From assembly GCA_963728875.1 (NCBI GenBank), contig CAVSLJ010000001.1:1-64000 (forward strand): a DNA stretch of 64,000 bases, given 5' to 3'. The notes below the pieces were generated by a model, which made no database searches, was not told where the DNA came from, and worked only from the letters and a program-made list of their open reading frames with translations. The position numbers were made by a program, and so were the translations under genes. Positions 56,965 through 64,000 of this stretch are shown one piece after another. Numbering within the stretch: the stretch's first letter is position 1; each line of letters opens with the position of its first letter. The DNA comes from DASUPK01 sp963728875 (GTDB lineage: Bacteria > Actinomycetota > Thermoleophilia > Solirubrobacterales > 70-9).

Positions 56965-57018
56965 GCGGAGGTTGTCGCGTAAAGGGTTGCCGTCCGGGGT
57001 GGTCGATGGAATGTCGGC

Positions 57019-58563
57019 ATGGCGCAGAACTTCATTGAAAGTTGTCGTGAGCAGGGGTTCTTGTTACCGCCGGATGTGAGGGAGTGGCTGCCGGCGGATC
57101 ATCTGGCGTGGTTTGTGATCGACGCGGTGGCGCAGATGGATCTGTCGGGGTTCTATGCGGCTTATCGGGCTGATGGTCACGGCCGGGCGGCGTACGAGCC
57201 GTCGATGATGGTGACGTTGGTGTTGCATGCGTTCGCGACGCGGGTGCGCTCGTCACGGGCGATCGAGAGTCACTGTCGCCAAGACGTGGCCTACCGAGTG
57301 ATCGCCGGCACCGTGGTGCCGGATCACGCGACGATCGCGCGGTTCGTGGTCCGTCACGAGATGGCACTTGCCGAGTTGTTCGGCGAGGTGTTGCGGTTGT
57401 GCGGTGAGGCGGGGTTGGTGAAGCCCGAGGTGATCGCGATCGATGGGACACGGATGGCGGGCAACGCGAACTCTGACGCGACTCGTGACTTCGGTCAGCT
57501 CGCCAGTGAGATCGTGGCCGAGCACAAGGCGACCGATGAGGCTGAGGACGAGCTGTATGGCGATGCGCGGGGTGATGAGCTACCCGAGCAGCTGCGGACG
57601 CGCGAGGGGCGGCGCGAGTTCTTCGCCAGGGTCAGGGAGGAGCAACGCGCCGCGGCCGCCGAGGAGGTCTCCGAGCCGGAGGCGGAGGAAGTTGTCGAGC
57701 CGGAGTGTGAGTTTGATGAGGAGCGGATCGTTGCGCGCACGCAGGGTCGGGAGGGCTGGCTGCGAGAGGCCCGTCGGCAGCTCGAGCAGCATCGCTGGCA
57801 GAACCCGAGCCGGGTCCCACGCCGGCGGCTCGAGCGTCTGTTGCTGGCGGCCGAGCGGTTGGAGGTCGATCTGGCCGCGGAGTGCCGTGGGAATCAGGCG
57901 TACGAGGAGTTCAAGGAGCGCCGCCGCGCCGTCGGCGGGCGTCGGGTTGGTGGCCCGCCGAAGCCGTACACGCCACCCGACGTCCCGGCTGGGAAGGTGA
58001 ACCTGACCGACCCCGACAGCAGGCGGTTGAAGGCCCGCGAGGGGTACGTGCAGGGCTACAACGCCCAGGCGGTGGTCGACGAAGGGCAGATCGTGCTCGC
58101 CGCGGAGATCACCAACAACAACACCGACTGGTCGCAGCTTGATCCAATGGTCACCGCCACCATGGCGGAGCTCGAGCGGGCGGGGGTCACCGACTGCATC
58201 GAGACGGCGCTCGCCGACGCGCAGTACTGGAACGAGGAGCACATGGACGAGGTGATCGCTAACAAGCACGTCCAGGTGCTGATCCCGCCCGATGGCAGCG
58301 CCAGCGGCAAGCAACGAGCTGGCTGGACCGGCGGTCGCTACACGTGGATGCGGTACATACTCGCCTCAGCGCTCGGTGACCAGCAGTATCGAAAACGCAA
58401 ACAGATGATCGAACCCGTATTCGGTCACACCCGCCACAACAGAGGCGTCACCCGGTTTCACCGAAGGGGCCGCACCGCCGTGCGCACCGAGTGGCGATTA
58501 CTGATGGCGACCCACAACCTCACCAAGCTGCACCGACACCAAATCGCGACAGCCGGGGCCTGA
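57019..58563 (+). CDS. IS1182-type transposase (57 kb copy)
   Basis: A 514-residue DDE transposase. N-terminal motifs are LLPPDVREWLPADHLAWFVIDAV and RSSRAIESHCRQDVAYRVI, then PDHATIARFVVRHE. Catalytic Asp residues are in VIAIDGTRMAGNAN and TALADAQYWNEEHM, and the Glu in IEPVFGHTRHNRGV. A variable acidic middle (residues ~180-250) lies between. It is intact and about 60-65% like the copy at 60722 by eye. The UGA stop lies in the loop of a GC hairpin. Confidence 0.93.
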   Translation: MAQNFIESCREQGFLLPPDVREWLPADHLAWFVIDAVAQMDLSGFYAAYRADGHGRAAYEPSMMVTLVLHAFATRVRSSRAIESHCRQDVAYRVIAGTVVPDHATIARFVVRHEMALAELFGEVLRLCGEAGLVKPEVIAIDGTRMAGNANSDATRDFGQLASEIVAEHKATDEAEDELYGDARGDELPEQLRTREGRREFFARVREEQRAAAAEEVSEPEAEEVVEPECEFDEERIVARTQGREGWLREARRQLEQHRWQNPSRVPRRRLERLLLAAERLEVDLAAECRGNQAYEEFKERRRAVGGRRVGGPPKPYTPPDVPAGKVNLTDPDSRRLKAREGYVQGYNAQAVVDEGQIVLAAEITNNNTDWSQLDPMVTATMAELERAGVTDCIETALADAQYWNEEHMDEVIANKHVQVLIPPDGSASGKQRAGWTGGRYTWMRYILASALGDQQYRKRKQMIEPVFGHTRHNRGVTRFHRRGRTAVRTEWRLLMATHNLTKLHRHQIATAGA

Positions 58564-58572
58564 AACGGCCCC
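58555..58572 (+). terminator. Stop-codon hairpin of the 57 kb transposase
   Basis: GGGGCC (58555-58560), loop TGAAAC, GGCCCC (58567-58572). The loop contains the TGA stop. No T-run follows, so it may end transcripts weakly or stabilise the mRNA 3' end. The 61 kb copy has the same layout. Confidence 0.45.
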
Positions 58573-58672
58573 TTCGGTGGTCACACCGCCGATCACGACG
58601 CCCCCGTCATCAACGCCGCACCAAGTCGGCACGCTCCCGCCGACAACGAGACCTTTGAGCGACAGCCTCCGC

Positions 58673-59564
58673 GCATTGCGGGTCTGAGCGGCGCCGCGAC
58701 TCGAGACCTGCTTCGAGAATTTGCACGTCTTCGTATCGGTCCAGCAGCCGCCGGCCGCGCGTGCCCTGGTTTCATGCGAACGCGCTACTCCGGGTCGACG
58801 GTCACGACGACGAACCGACCGACGATGCGGCGAGACGCGAGTTTGGCGGTGGCTGATCTGTAAATCCCGCGCGGACCATGTCGGCGGTGCGAGAATGCGC
58901 TGCAACGGTCCCACTCGCTGTCGCGGCCCTCGCAGACGTCGCCCGGTCTGCGCATGGACCACGGGCCGGAGGGCGCGGTGGTCCCTGCCTCGATGTGATT
59001 TTCATGCCTCACAGGTAGCCGGCAAGCCGGCACGGCACGCTGTCGGGCAAACATTTCGGCCTGTGAGCAGCACACAAAGCAGTGGCTCCGAAAACGGCCC
59101 GACCGCCCCGTAGCGGCCCGACAAGCGCCGTACGTCGAAAAGCCGGCTGGGCTGGCGCGGCGGCTTTGGTGTCGGCTCACAACAAAACACGACCGAGCGG
59201 GGTTTGCCCGACAACCACGGCGAGAACCAGGGCCGGGCCGGATTCGGCCCTCAGACCTCTCGGGGCATGAAAGCGGGGCCGCGGATGGATCCCGGACCGC
59301 CCGATTGCGCGTACTCGCGGATGCGCACAAGCAGGGACGTCAAACCGATCGGTGGGCGCCACCAACGCACGACGGCGGGGCGAGCCTCGCTGCTGGCGAC
59401 GAGCGGGGTTTCCGCAGAGCACCTGCGAGGCACCTGCTTTGCTGAGATCGCGGCATTGTGCCCGGGGCAGCCGCCGCCGCGCCGACCGCCTCGCGCGGGT
59501 GTGACAGTGCGGTCATTCGCGTTGTCCTGCGTGGTCTGCACCGTTACAGTGCCCCTGTTGGCGT
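58673..59564. other. Region without a supported gene
   Basis: Long minus-strand frames (such as 58785-59330) are Arg/Ser/Cys-rich and show no motif. Nothing credible before the secreted protein gene. Confidence 0.35.
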
Positions 59565-60587
59565 TTGGATCGGGGCGAAGTGATCGTGGGGGCGTTTTTC
59601 GGGCGAAGATCAGCTGATTTAGTCTGCGCTCGTGGTCGCGGCCGTGGGCTGGCGGTTGCCGGACTGTGCGGCGTGTTGCTCGCGGTCGCCGTTGTCCTCC
59701 CCGCGCAGGCACGCGCTGCCTGCGGGGTGAGAGCGCCGGACGTCGGCTGGCAGCTTGCGGTGCACCTCAGCCATGGTTACTGCCTGACCCTCACCCCGGC
59801 GGATGCTTCCCCCACGGGTGGCGGACAACTGTTGATCGTGCAGACCACAAAGGGGACGCTGTCGACTGGGCGGACCCGGGTCGAGTATCGACCCCGCAGC
59901 GTCAGTTGGAGTGATCAGTGGAAGTCGCTCGCCCGTGCGCGCGCCGACAACAGGCTATCGCTGGATCTCGGCGCGCTCGGAAGGGTCGCGGTCAAATTTT
60001 ACGCTCGGCGCACGGCGCCGCTGCCGCCGAGCGGCGGGTGCCCCGGACAGGACGGTATGCAGCTGTTCGGCGTCTGGAAAGGGACGATCACGTTTACCGG
60101 CGAGCATCGATACGCGACGGTCCGCATCCATGAGGCGCCGGGCACCGTCATCCTCAAGCCCGCAAGCGCGGCGGATCCCACCTGCGGCCAGGCCACGACG
60201 GTCAGCCCCACCGATATCCCTGGCCCATTCGGGGACTTGACCCTGACGCTTGAGGTGGCGCACGGCCCCGGCCTGTTCGACGCGTACATGGTCGAGGGGG
60301 TATCGACCGTGGAGTTCAAGGCCCAAGCGACACTGAACGCACGCGAAAGCGGCTGCTCAGTCGAACGGCTGGCCCCCGCCAGCGACTTCATAGCCAGCAG
60401 CGACCTCGACTGGAACGCGTCGACGGCACCAAGCTCAGCCACCCTGACACCGCCGGCCCCCTTCAGGGGAGTCGGGCACTACGCACACGGCACGCTCAGG
60501 GGCACGATCTCGTTCTTCTGCCCCAACGTGAAGCGCTACGTTCCCCTGCCCAGTCCAGCGCCCGCCGGCCCGTCCTTCTTCCCGTGA
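59565..60587 (+). CDS. Secreted protein, unknown
   Basis: A 340-residue exported protein. The signal peptide (LAVAGLCGVLLAVAVVLPAQARAA) is followed by a Cys-rich, beta-type sequence with WQLAVHLSHGYCLTLTPAD, MQLFGVWKGTITFTGEHRYATVRI and YAHGTLRGTISFFCPNVKRYVPLPSPAPAG. Four or more cysteines suggest disulfides. No family is recognised. It is boxed in by two IS1182-type elements, which could mobilise it. The exact start is uncertain: the first ~20 residues may not be translated. Confidence 0.7.
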   Translation: MDRGEVIVGAFFGRRSADLVCARGRGRGLAVAGLCGVLLAVAVVLPAQARAACGVRAPDVGWQLAVHLSHGYCLTLTPADASPTGGGQLLIVQTTKGTLSTGRTRVEYRPRSVSWSDQWKSLARARADNRLSLDLGALGRVAVKFYARRTAPLPPSGGCPGQDGMQLFGVWKGTITFTGEHRYATVRIHEAPGTVILKPASAADPTCGQATTVSPTDIPGPFGDLTLTLEVAHGPGLFDAYMVEGVSTVEFKAQATLNARESGCSVERLAPASDFIASSDLDWNASTAPSSATLTPPAPFRGVGHYAHGTLRGTISFFCPNVKRYVPLPSPAPAGPSFFP

Positions 60588-60721
60588 TCACGCCGGCGAC
60601 CTGCAGTCACTCCTCCGTTCCTCTCAGCACTTGCATCTCCCGGTCGGCGTCGGCGCACCCGCTTTGCGCGGTGGCTGTCGCGCAAAGTCCTTCCGTCCGG
60701 CGCGTTTAATGGAATTCTGGG

Positions 60722-62275
60722 ATGCCCCAGAACTTCATCGATTGTGATCGTGACCAGGCGTTCTTGATGCCGCCGTCGCTGCGGGATTGGCTGCCGGCCG
60801 ATCATCTGGCGTGGTTCGTGATCGAGACCGTCGAGCAGCTCGATCTGGCCGCGTTCTATGCGTCTTATCGGCCGGACGGTCACGGTCGCGCGGCGTATGA
60901 ACCGTCGGTGATGGTGAGTTTGTTGATGTTCGCGTATTCGACGAACGAGCGGTCCTCGCGCGGGATCGAGCGTCACTGCCGTCAGGACATCGCGTATCGC
61001 GTGATCACAGGCAACCGGGTGCCCGATCACGCGACGGTCGCACGGTTCATTCGGCGTCACCAGCAGCCACTGGCCGCGTTGTTCTCATCGGTCCTGAAGC
61101 TGTGCGCGAAAGCGGGTCTGGTCGCGTCTGGTGTGGTCGCGATCGATGGCACGAAGCTGTCGGCGAGCGCGGCCAGCGATTGCAACTTTGACTATGACCG
61201 GATCGCGCGGGAGATCATCGCTGAGGCGATCGCGACCGACGAGGCCGAGGATGATGAGCACGGCGACGCGCGCGGGGATGAGCTGCCGCCCGAGCTTCAG
61301 ACCGAGGCGGGTCGGCGTGAGTGGCTGTTGCGCGAGCTGGAGCGCGAGCCTCACAACGACGATCAGCCGCCGGGCGAGGAGAGCGGGCCAGTGGAGCAGT
61401 CCGCGAGCGAGCCGACGGCCGGGTTTGACGTTGAGCGGATTCTCGCGCGGACGCAGGGCCGGGTGGGGTGGCTGCGCGAAGCGCGTCGCCAGCAGGACCG
61501 GCAGCGATGGCAGGCCGCTGGGCCTGTGCCGCGCTCGCGGGCCGAGCGTCTGCGTCTCGCGGCGCTGTGGCTGGAGGACGATCTCGCCGCCGAGGAGCGC
61601 GGAAACACGGCCTATGAGGCGTTTCGGGAGCACCGCCGCCTGCATGACCGCCAACGGCTGGGCGGGACCCCGAAGCCGTACTCGCCGCCGGCGACCCCGC
61701 AGGGCGAGGTGAACGTGACCGACCCGGACTCGCGGCGGATGATGGGCAACCGCCGCTACATCCAGGGCTACAACGCGCAGGCGGTCGTCAACGAGCAACA
61801 GATCGTGATCGCGGCCGAGATCACCGCTGACGCCGGCGACTTCTCGCACCTAAGACCGATGCTGACCGCCGCGGTCTCAGAGCTCGAGGCGGCCGGGATC
61901 GACCACACGCCCGAGGTGGCGGTCGCGGACGCGCAGTACTGGAACGAGCAGCACATGGACGACGTCATCTCCGGGCACGGGATCCAGGTGCTGATACCCC
62001 CGGACTCCGGCAAACGCAAGGGAGAACGACCCGGCTGGACCGGCGGGCGCTACTCATTCATGCGCCGCGTGCTCGCCAGCGACTTCGGCCGCGAGACATA
62101 CCGAAAACGCCAGAAATCGATCGAGCCGGTATTCGGTCACACCAAACACAACCGCAAATTCACCAGCTTTCACCGAAGAGGCCGACTAGCGGTTCGGACC
62201 GAGTGGCGATTAATCATGATGAGTCACAACGTCACCAAGCTCCACCGCCACCAGACAGCCACCCTGAGGGCCTGA
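60722..62275 (+). CDS. IS1182-type transposase (61 kb copy)
   Basis: A 517-residue DDE transposase. N-terminal LMPPSLRDWLPADHLAWFVIETVEQL and RSSRGIERHCRQDIAYRVITG lead to PDHATVARFIRRHQQ. Catalytic Asp residues are in VVAIDGTKLSASAA and VAVADAQYWNEQHM; the Glu is in IEPVFGHTKHNRKF. The acidic linker around residues 180-240 (EAEDDEHGDARGDELPPEL) is typical. It ends LHRHQTATLRA, with the stop in a hairpin loop. It starts at ATG 60722, 35 bp inside the left inverted repeat. Confidence 0.94.
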   Translation: MPQNFIDCDRDQAFLMPPSLRDWLPADHLAWFVIETVEQLDLAAFYASYRPDGHGRAAYEPSVMVSLLMFAYSTNERSSRGIERHCRQDIAYRVITGNRVPDHATVARFIRRHQQPLAALFSSVLKLCAKAGLVASGVVAIDGTKLSASAASDCNFDYDRIAREIIAEAIATDEAEDDEHGDARGDELPPELQTEAGRREWLLRELEREPHNDDQPPGEESGPVEQSASEPTAGFDVERILARTQGRVGWLREARRQQDRQRWQAAGPVPRSRAERLRLAALWLEDDLAAEERGNTAYEAFREHRRLHDRQRLGGTPKPYSPPATPQGEVNVTDPDSRRMMGNRRYIQGYNAQAVVNEQQIVIAAEITADAGDFSHLRPMLTAAVSELEAAGIDHTPEVAVADAQYWNEQHMDDVISGHGIQVLIPPDSGKRKGERPGWTGGRYSFMRRVLASDFGRETYRKRQKSIEPVFGHTKHNRKFTSFHRRGRLAVRTEWRLIMMSHNVTKLHRHQTATLRA

Positions 62276-62288
62276 AAAGGCCCTCAGG
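62263..62288 (+). terminator. Stop-codon hairpin of the 61 kb transposase
   Basis: CCTGAGGGCC (62263-62272), loop TGAAAA, GGCCCTCAGG (62279-62288): a perfect 10-bp stem with the TGA stop in the loop. No T-run follows. The equivalent hairpin is present after the 57 kb copy. Confidence 0.5.
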
Positions 62289-62453
62289 CCCGCACCGCCC
62301 GCTCCCCGGGCGCCTGGCACCAACGCCCCAGACAGCGCCGCTCCTCCCGCGCTGATCCTCGCGGCTTTGCGCGACAGCCACCGCGGAACTCGAGCAGATC
62401 GAATCGCCGATGGCCGCGAAGCTGCCGCGAGCGGCGGCTCAGGCGGCAGGGCT

Positions 62454-63719
62454 TCATCGTCCGAGTAGGCGGCGGGTGATCGCGAGTGCGCCGATTCCGT
62501 GGAGGAGGATTGAGAGCATCACGGCGAATGCGACGGTCCAGAACAGCTGTTTCTGGTCCTCGGCGGGCAGGACTCGTTGGCCGATCAGGAACGAGATGTA
62601 GTAGAGCGAGGCGATTCCCTTGACGCCGAACCAGGCGAGGAAGATCCGCTCGCGGCGGCTCATTGTCGAGCGGGTGAGCAACAGCAGTACGCCCAGCGGG
62701 CGGACGACAAGGATCAGGAAGGGGGCGATCAGCCAGCCGGCCAGGCCGGGGGCGCTGAAGGCGTCCCCGGTTACCAGTGTCCCGAGCAGCAAGATCACGC
62801 CCAGCTCGGCGAAGTGCTTGGCGATCGTCGCGGCGCGGTGCAGGCGAACGTTGTACTCGTGCTCGACCTCGTAGCGGCGGAAGTAGACGCCGGCGACGAA
62901 TACCGCGACCAGGCCATAGGCATCGAGCGTGTCGGCGAGGCCGTAGACCACGAGCACGGCGCCGATGACCAGAAACCCGTCGAACTCGGGCGCGAGCACG
63001 TGCCGGGGTTGCAGCCACTTGATGAAGGCGCCGAACGTGTAGCCGGCCAGTGCGCCCAGGCCGAAAGCGAGCGCGGTGCCGTAGAGAAGATCGGCGGCCG
63101 TCCACTCCGCGAGCCAGCTGCTCCCCCGGCGTTGCAGGATCAGCACCGCCAAGAGCACGAACGGCGACACCAGCCCGTCGTTCAGCGCCGCCTCGGCCGT
63201 GAGGTTAAAGCGAGCGTCGCTCTCCTCGCGCGAGTCGCCCGGCGGGCCGAGACCGACGGTGCCCGCCAGCACCGGGTCGGTGGGGGCGAGGACCGCGCCG
63301 AGCGCGACCGCCGCACCGAGCGACAGCCCCATCGCGCCGACGCCGTACAACGCGCCCGCCGCGATCGTCAACGGCAACACGAGGCCGAGCAGCCCAACAA
63401 CCGCCCGCCACTGTCGCCATCGCAGGGAGCGGTTGATCGTCAGGCCGCTGGCGAACAAGGCGACCACGAGCGCGAACTCGGTCAGATGCTCGATCAGGTG
63501 GGCGTCCGTGAACGGGTCGATCCACCGGATGCCGAGCGCGTGGATCACTCCTGCCGCAGCCAGGCCCAGCCCCAGGTACACCACGCTGGCCGAGAACCGA
63601 CTGTGCTCCTCGACCGTCAGCGCCCGAGCAGCCGCCAACAGCACAAACCCCAGAAACACGAGCAGCACCGCAAAGGCGCCACCCGGCTTGAAACCTGGGG
63701 CGAAGGCCAGCGGAAACAT
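62454..63719 (-). CDS. CPA-family Na+/H+ antiporter
   Basis: A 421-residue membrane protein from ATG 63719; the frame is open to 63797, where two ATGs also exist. It has about 12 helices. Ion-binding motifs are AVLAPTDPVLAGTVGL (the Asp of the TD motif) and NLTAEAALNDGLVSPFVLLAV (ND pair). LTEFALVVALFASGLTINRSLRWRQWRAVVGLL is the usual second region, and FLAWFGVKGIASLYYISFLI the conserved terminal part. It exchanges Na+ or K+ for H+. No cytosolic TrkA or USP tail is attached. Confidence 0.93.
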   Translation of the reverse strand: MFPLAFAPGFKPGGAFAVLLVFLGFVLLAAARALTVEEHSRFSASVVYLGLGLAAAGVIHALGIRWIDPFTDAHLIEHLTEFALVVALFASGLTINRSLRWRQWRAVVGLLGLVLPLTIAAGALYGVGAMGLSLGAAVALGAVLAPTDPVLAGTVGLGPPGDSREESDARFNLTAEAALNDGLVSPFVLLAVLILQRRGSSWLAEWTAADLLYGTALAFGLGALAGYTFGAFIKWLQPRHVLAPEFDGFLVIGAVLVVYGLADTLDAYGLVAVFVAGVYFRRYEVEHEYNVRLHRAATIAKHFAELGVILLLGTLVTGDAFSAPGLAGWLIAPFLILVVRPLGVLLLLTRSTMSRRERIFLAWFGVKGIASLYYISFLIGQRVLPAEDQKQLFWTVAFAVMLSILLHGIGALAITRRLLGR

Positions 63720-64000
63720 GGAGGGGACGACAGCAGGTGGCACGACGGCGCAGGTCCTACGCTTACCACGGCCGCCGAGCGACGCTTCCATCGGCATGAA
63801 GCCACGCAGTCGATGGTCGCATCGGCGTAGGTTATTGAGGCCGCCGCGTGGTTAACGCGGCCGCCGGGGGAGGGTTCATCGCGTACCCCGCGTCACGGCG
63901 AAGCCGGGTGCCCTGTCCGCGCGTGCGGCGCCGCGTCCCGTACGCCTCAATCGAGATGGACCTGCTGTGCGTCTCGGTGCCGGGCCCTCGAAAATGTGCT
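63720..64000. other. End of window, no supported gene
   Basis: Upstream of the antiporter. No gene or clear promoter is recognisable in the last ~200 bases. Confidence 0.35.

Larger units (their letters stand above)
56965..58672 (+). mobile_element. IS1182-type insertion sequence (57 kb copy)
   Basis: GCGGAGGTTGTCGCGTAAAG (56965-56984) and, inverted, CTTTGAGCGACAGCCTCCGC (58653-58672) match at 17 of 20 positions, giving an element of about 1.7 kb around the transposase gene. The same ends, slightly different, delimit the 61 kb copy. No target duplication could be fixed by eye. Confidence 0.8.
60667..62385 (+). mobile_element. IS1182-type insertion sequence (61 kb copy)
   Basis: Perfect 21-bp terminal inverted repeats at 60667-60687 (CGCGGTGGCTGTCGCGCAAAG without its last base in the core) and 62365-62385 define a 1.72 kb element. 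Perfect ends and an intact transposase suggest it is recent and perhaps active. Confidence 0.9.

Noticed and set aside
58785..59330. 181-codon minus frame before the secreted protein gene
   Set aside because: Cys/Arg/Ser-rich with no motif; other frames are equally open.

Overview
The window is high-GC DNA with dense, overlapping genes, most likely from an actinobacterium of the Thermoleophilia/Solirubrobacterales type. This assignment is inferred from the form of the principal sigma factor, the CopC-CopD, YcnI and fasciclin proteins, and the AfsR-type regulator; no rRNA or marker gene is present to prove it. Several genes are split by single-base shifts, and insertion sequences are frequent. 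The window therefore comes either from a plastic accessory region or from a sequence with residual indel errors.

Layout. 0-1.7 kb: frameshifted IS1182-type transposase. 1.7-4.3 kb: sulfite-oxidase-like molybdoenzyme with a flavin reductase partner (frameshifted), then membrane and small proteins. 4.7-5.8 kb: principal sigma factor. 6.2-9.6 kb: small protein, stress-type protein and an intact IS1182-type transposase. 9.8-13 kb: graveyard containing one copy of a ~280 bp dispersed repeat, a decayed DDE transposase and an IS256 fragment. 13-19.7 kb: secreted metal/redox island on the + strand (TPM-SCO fusion, p19-like lipoprotein, Tat-exported DyP-like protein, YcnI, CopC-CopD). 20.3-23.2 kb: large AfsR-type regulator. 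23.4-26.7 kb: secreted G1-peptidase-like protein, membrane protein, second copy of the dispersed repeat, and TspO.

27-36.8 kb is the most interesting part. A MerR/B12-binding regulator of the light-sensing CarH type is divergent from a run of genes: small membrane protein, membrane-anchored fasciclin, an IS110 insertion, secreted fasciclin, SDR, SRPBCC, NAD(P)-binding protein, MMPL transporter and an atypical response regulator. The intergenic region has a consensus-like promoter bracketed by two arrays of three 11-bp repeats each. The arrays point in opposite directions and keep an exact 11-bp register, as expected for a CarH operator. The IS110 copy sits between the two fasciclin genes. A second IS110 copy lies at 38-39 kb. 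The two share a long conserved non-coding 3' end that is a candidate bridge/seek RNA locus.

39-42.6 kb: methyltransferase-like protein, GAP-family and other membrane proteins. 42.8-51.9 kb: a tightly overlapping leftward operon encoding G6P dehydrogenase, GH15 hydrolase (frameshifted), GMC oxidoreductase, NDH-2 and cytochrome bd. It reads as a sugar-oxidation and quinol-oxidase chain, and a truncated second cydA is kept as a small overlapping ORF. 52-56.2 kb: decayed genes (formylglycine-enzyme-like, SDR, FAD oxidoreductase, DUF4239, ClC channel) around an intact DUF389 gene. 57-62.4 kb: two more IS1182-type elements with recognisable terminal inverted repeats, flanking a secreted protein. 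62.4-63.8 kb: CPA-type Na+/H+ antiporter. No tRNA, rRNA or CRISPR array was seen.
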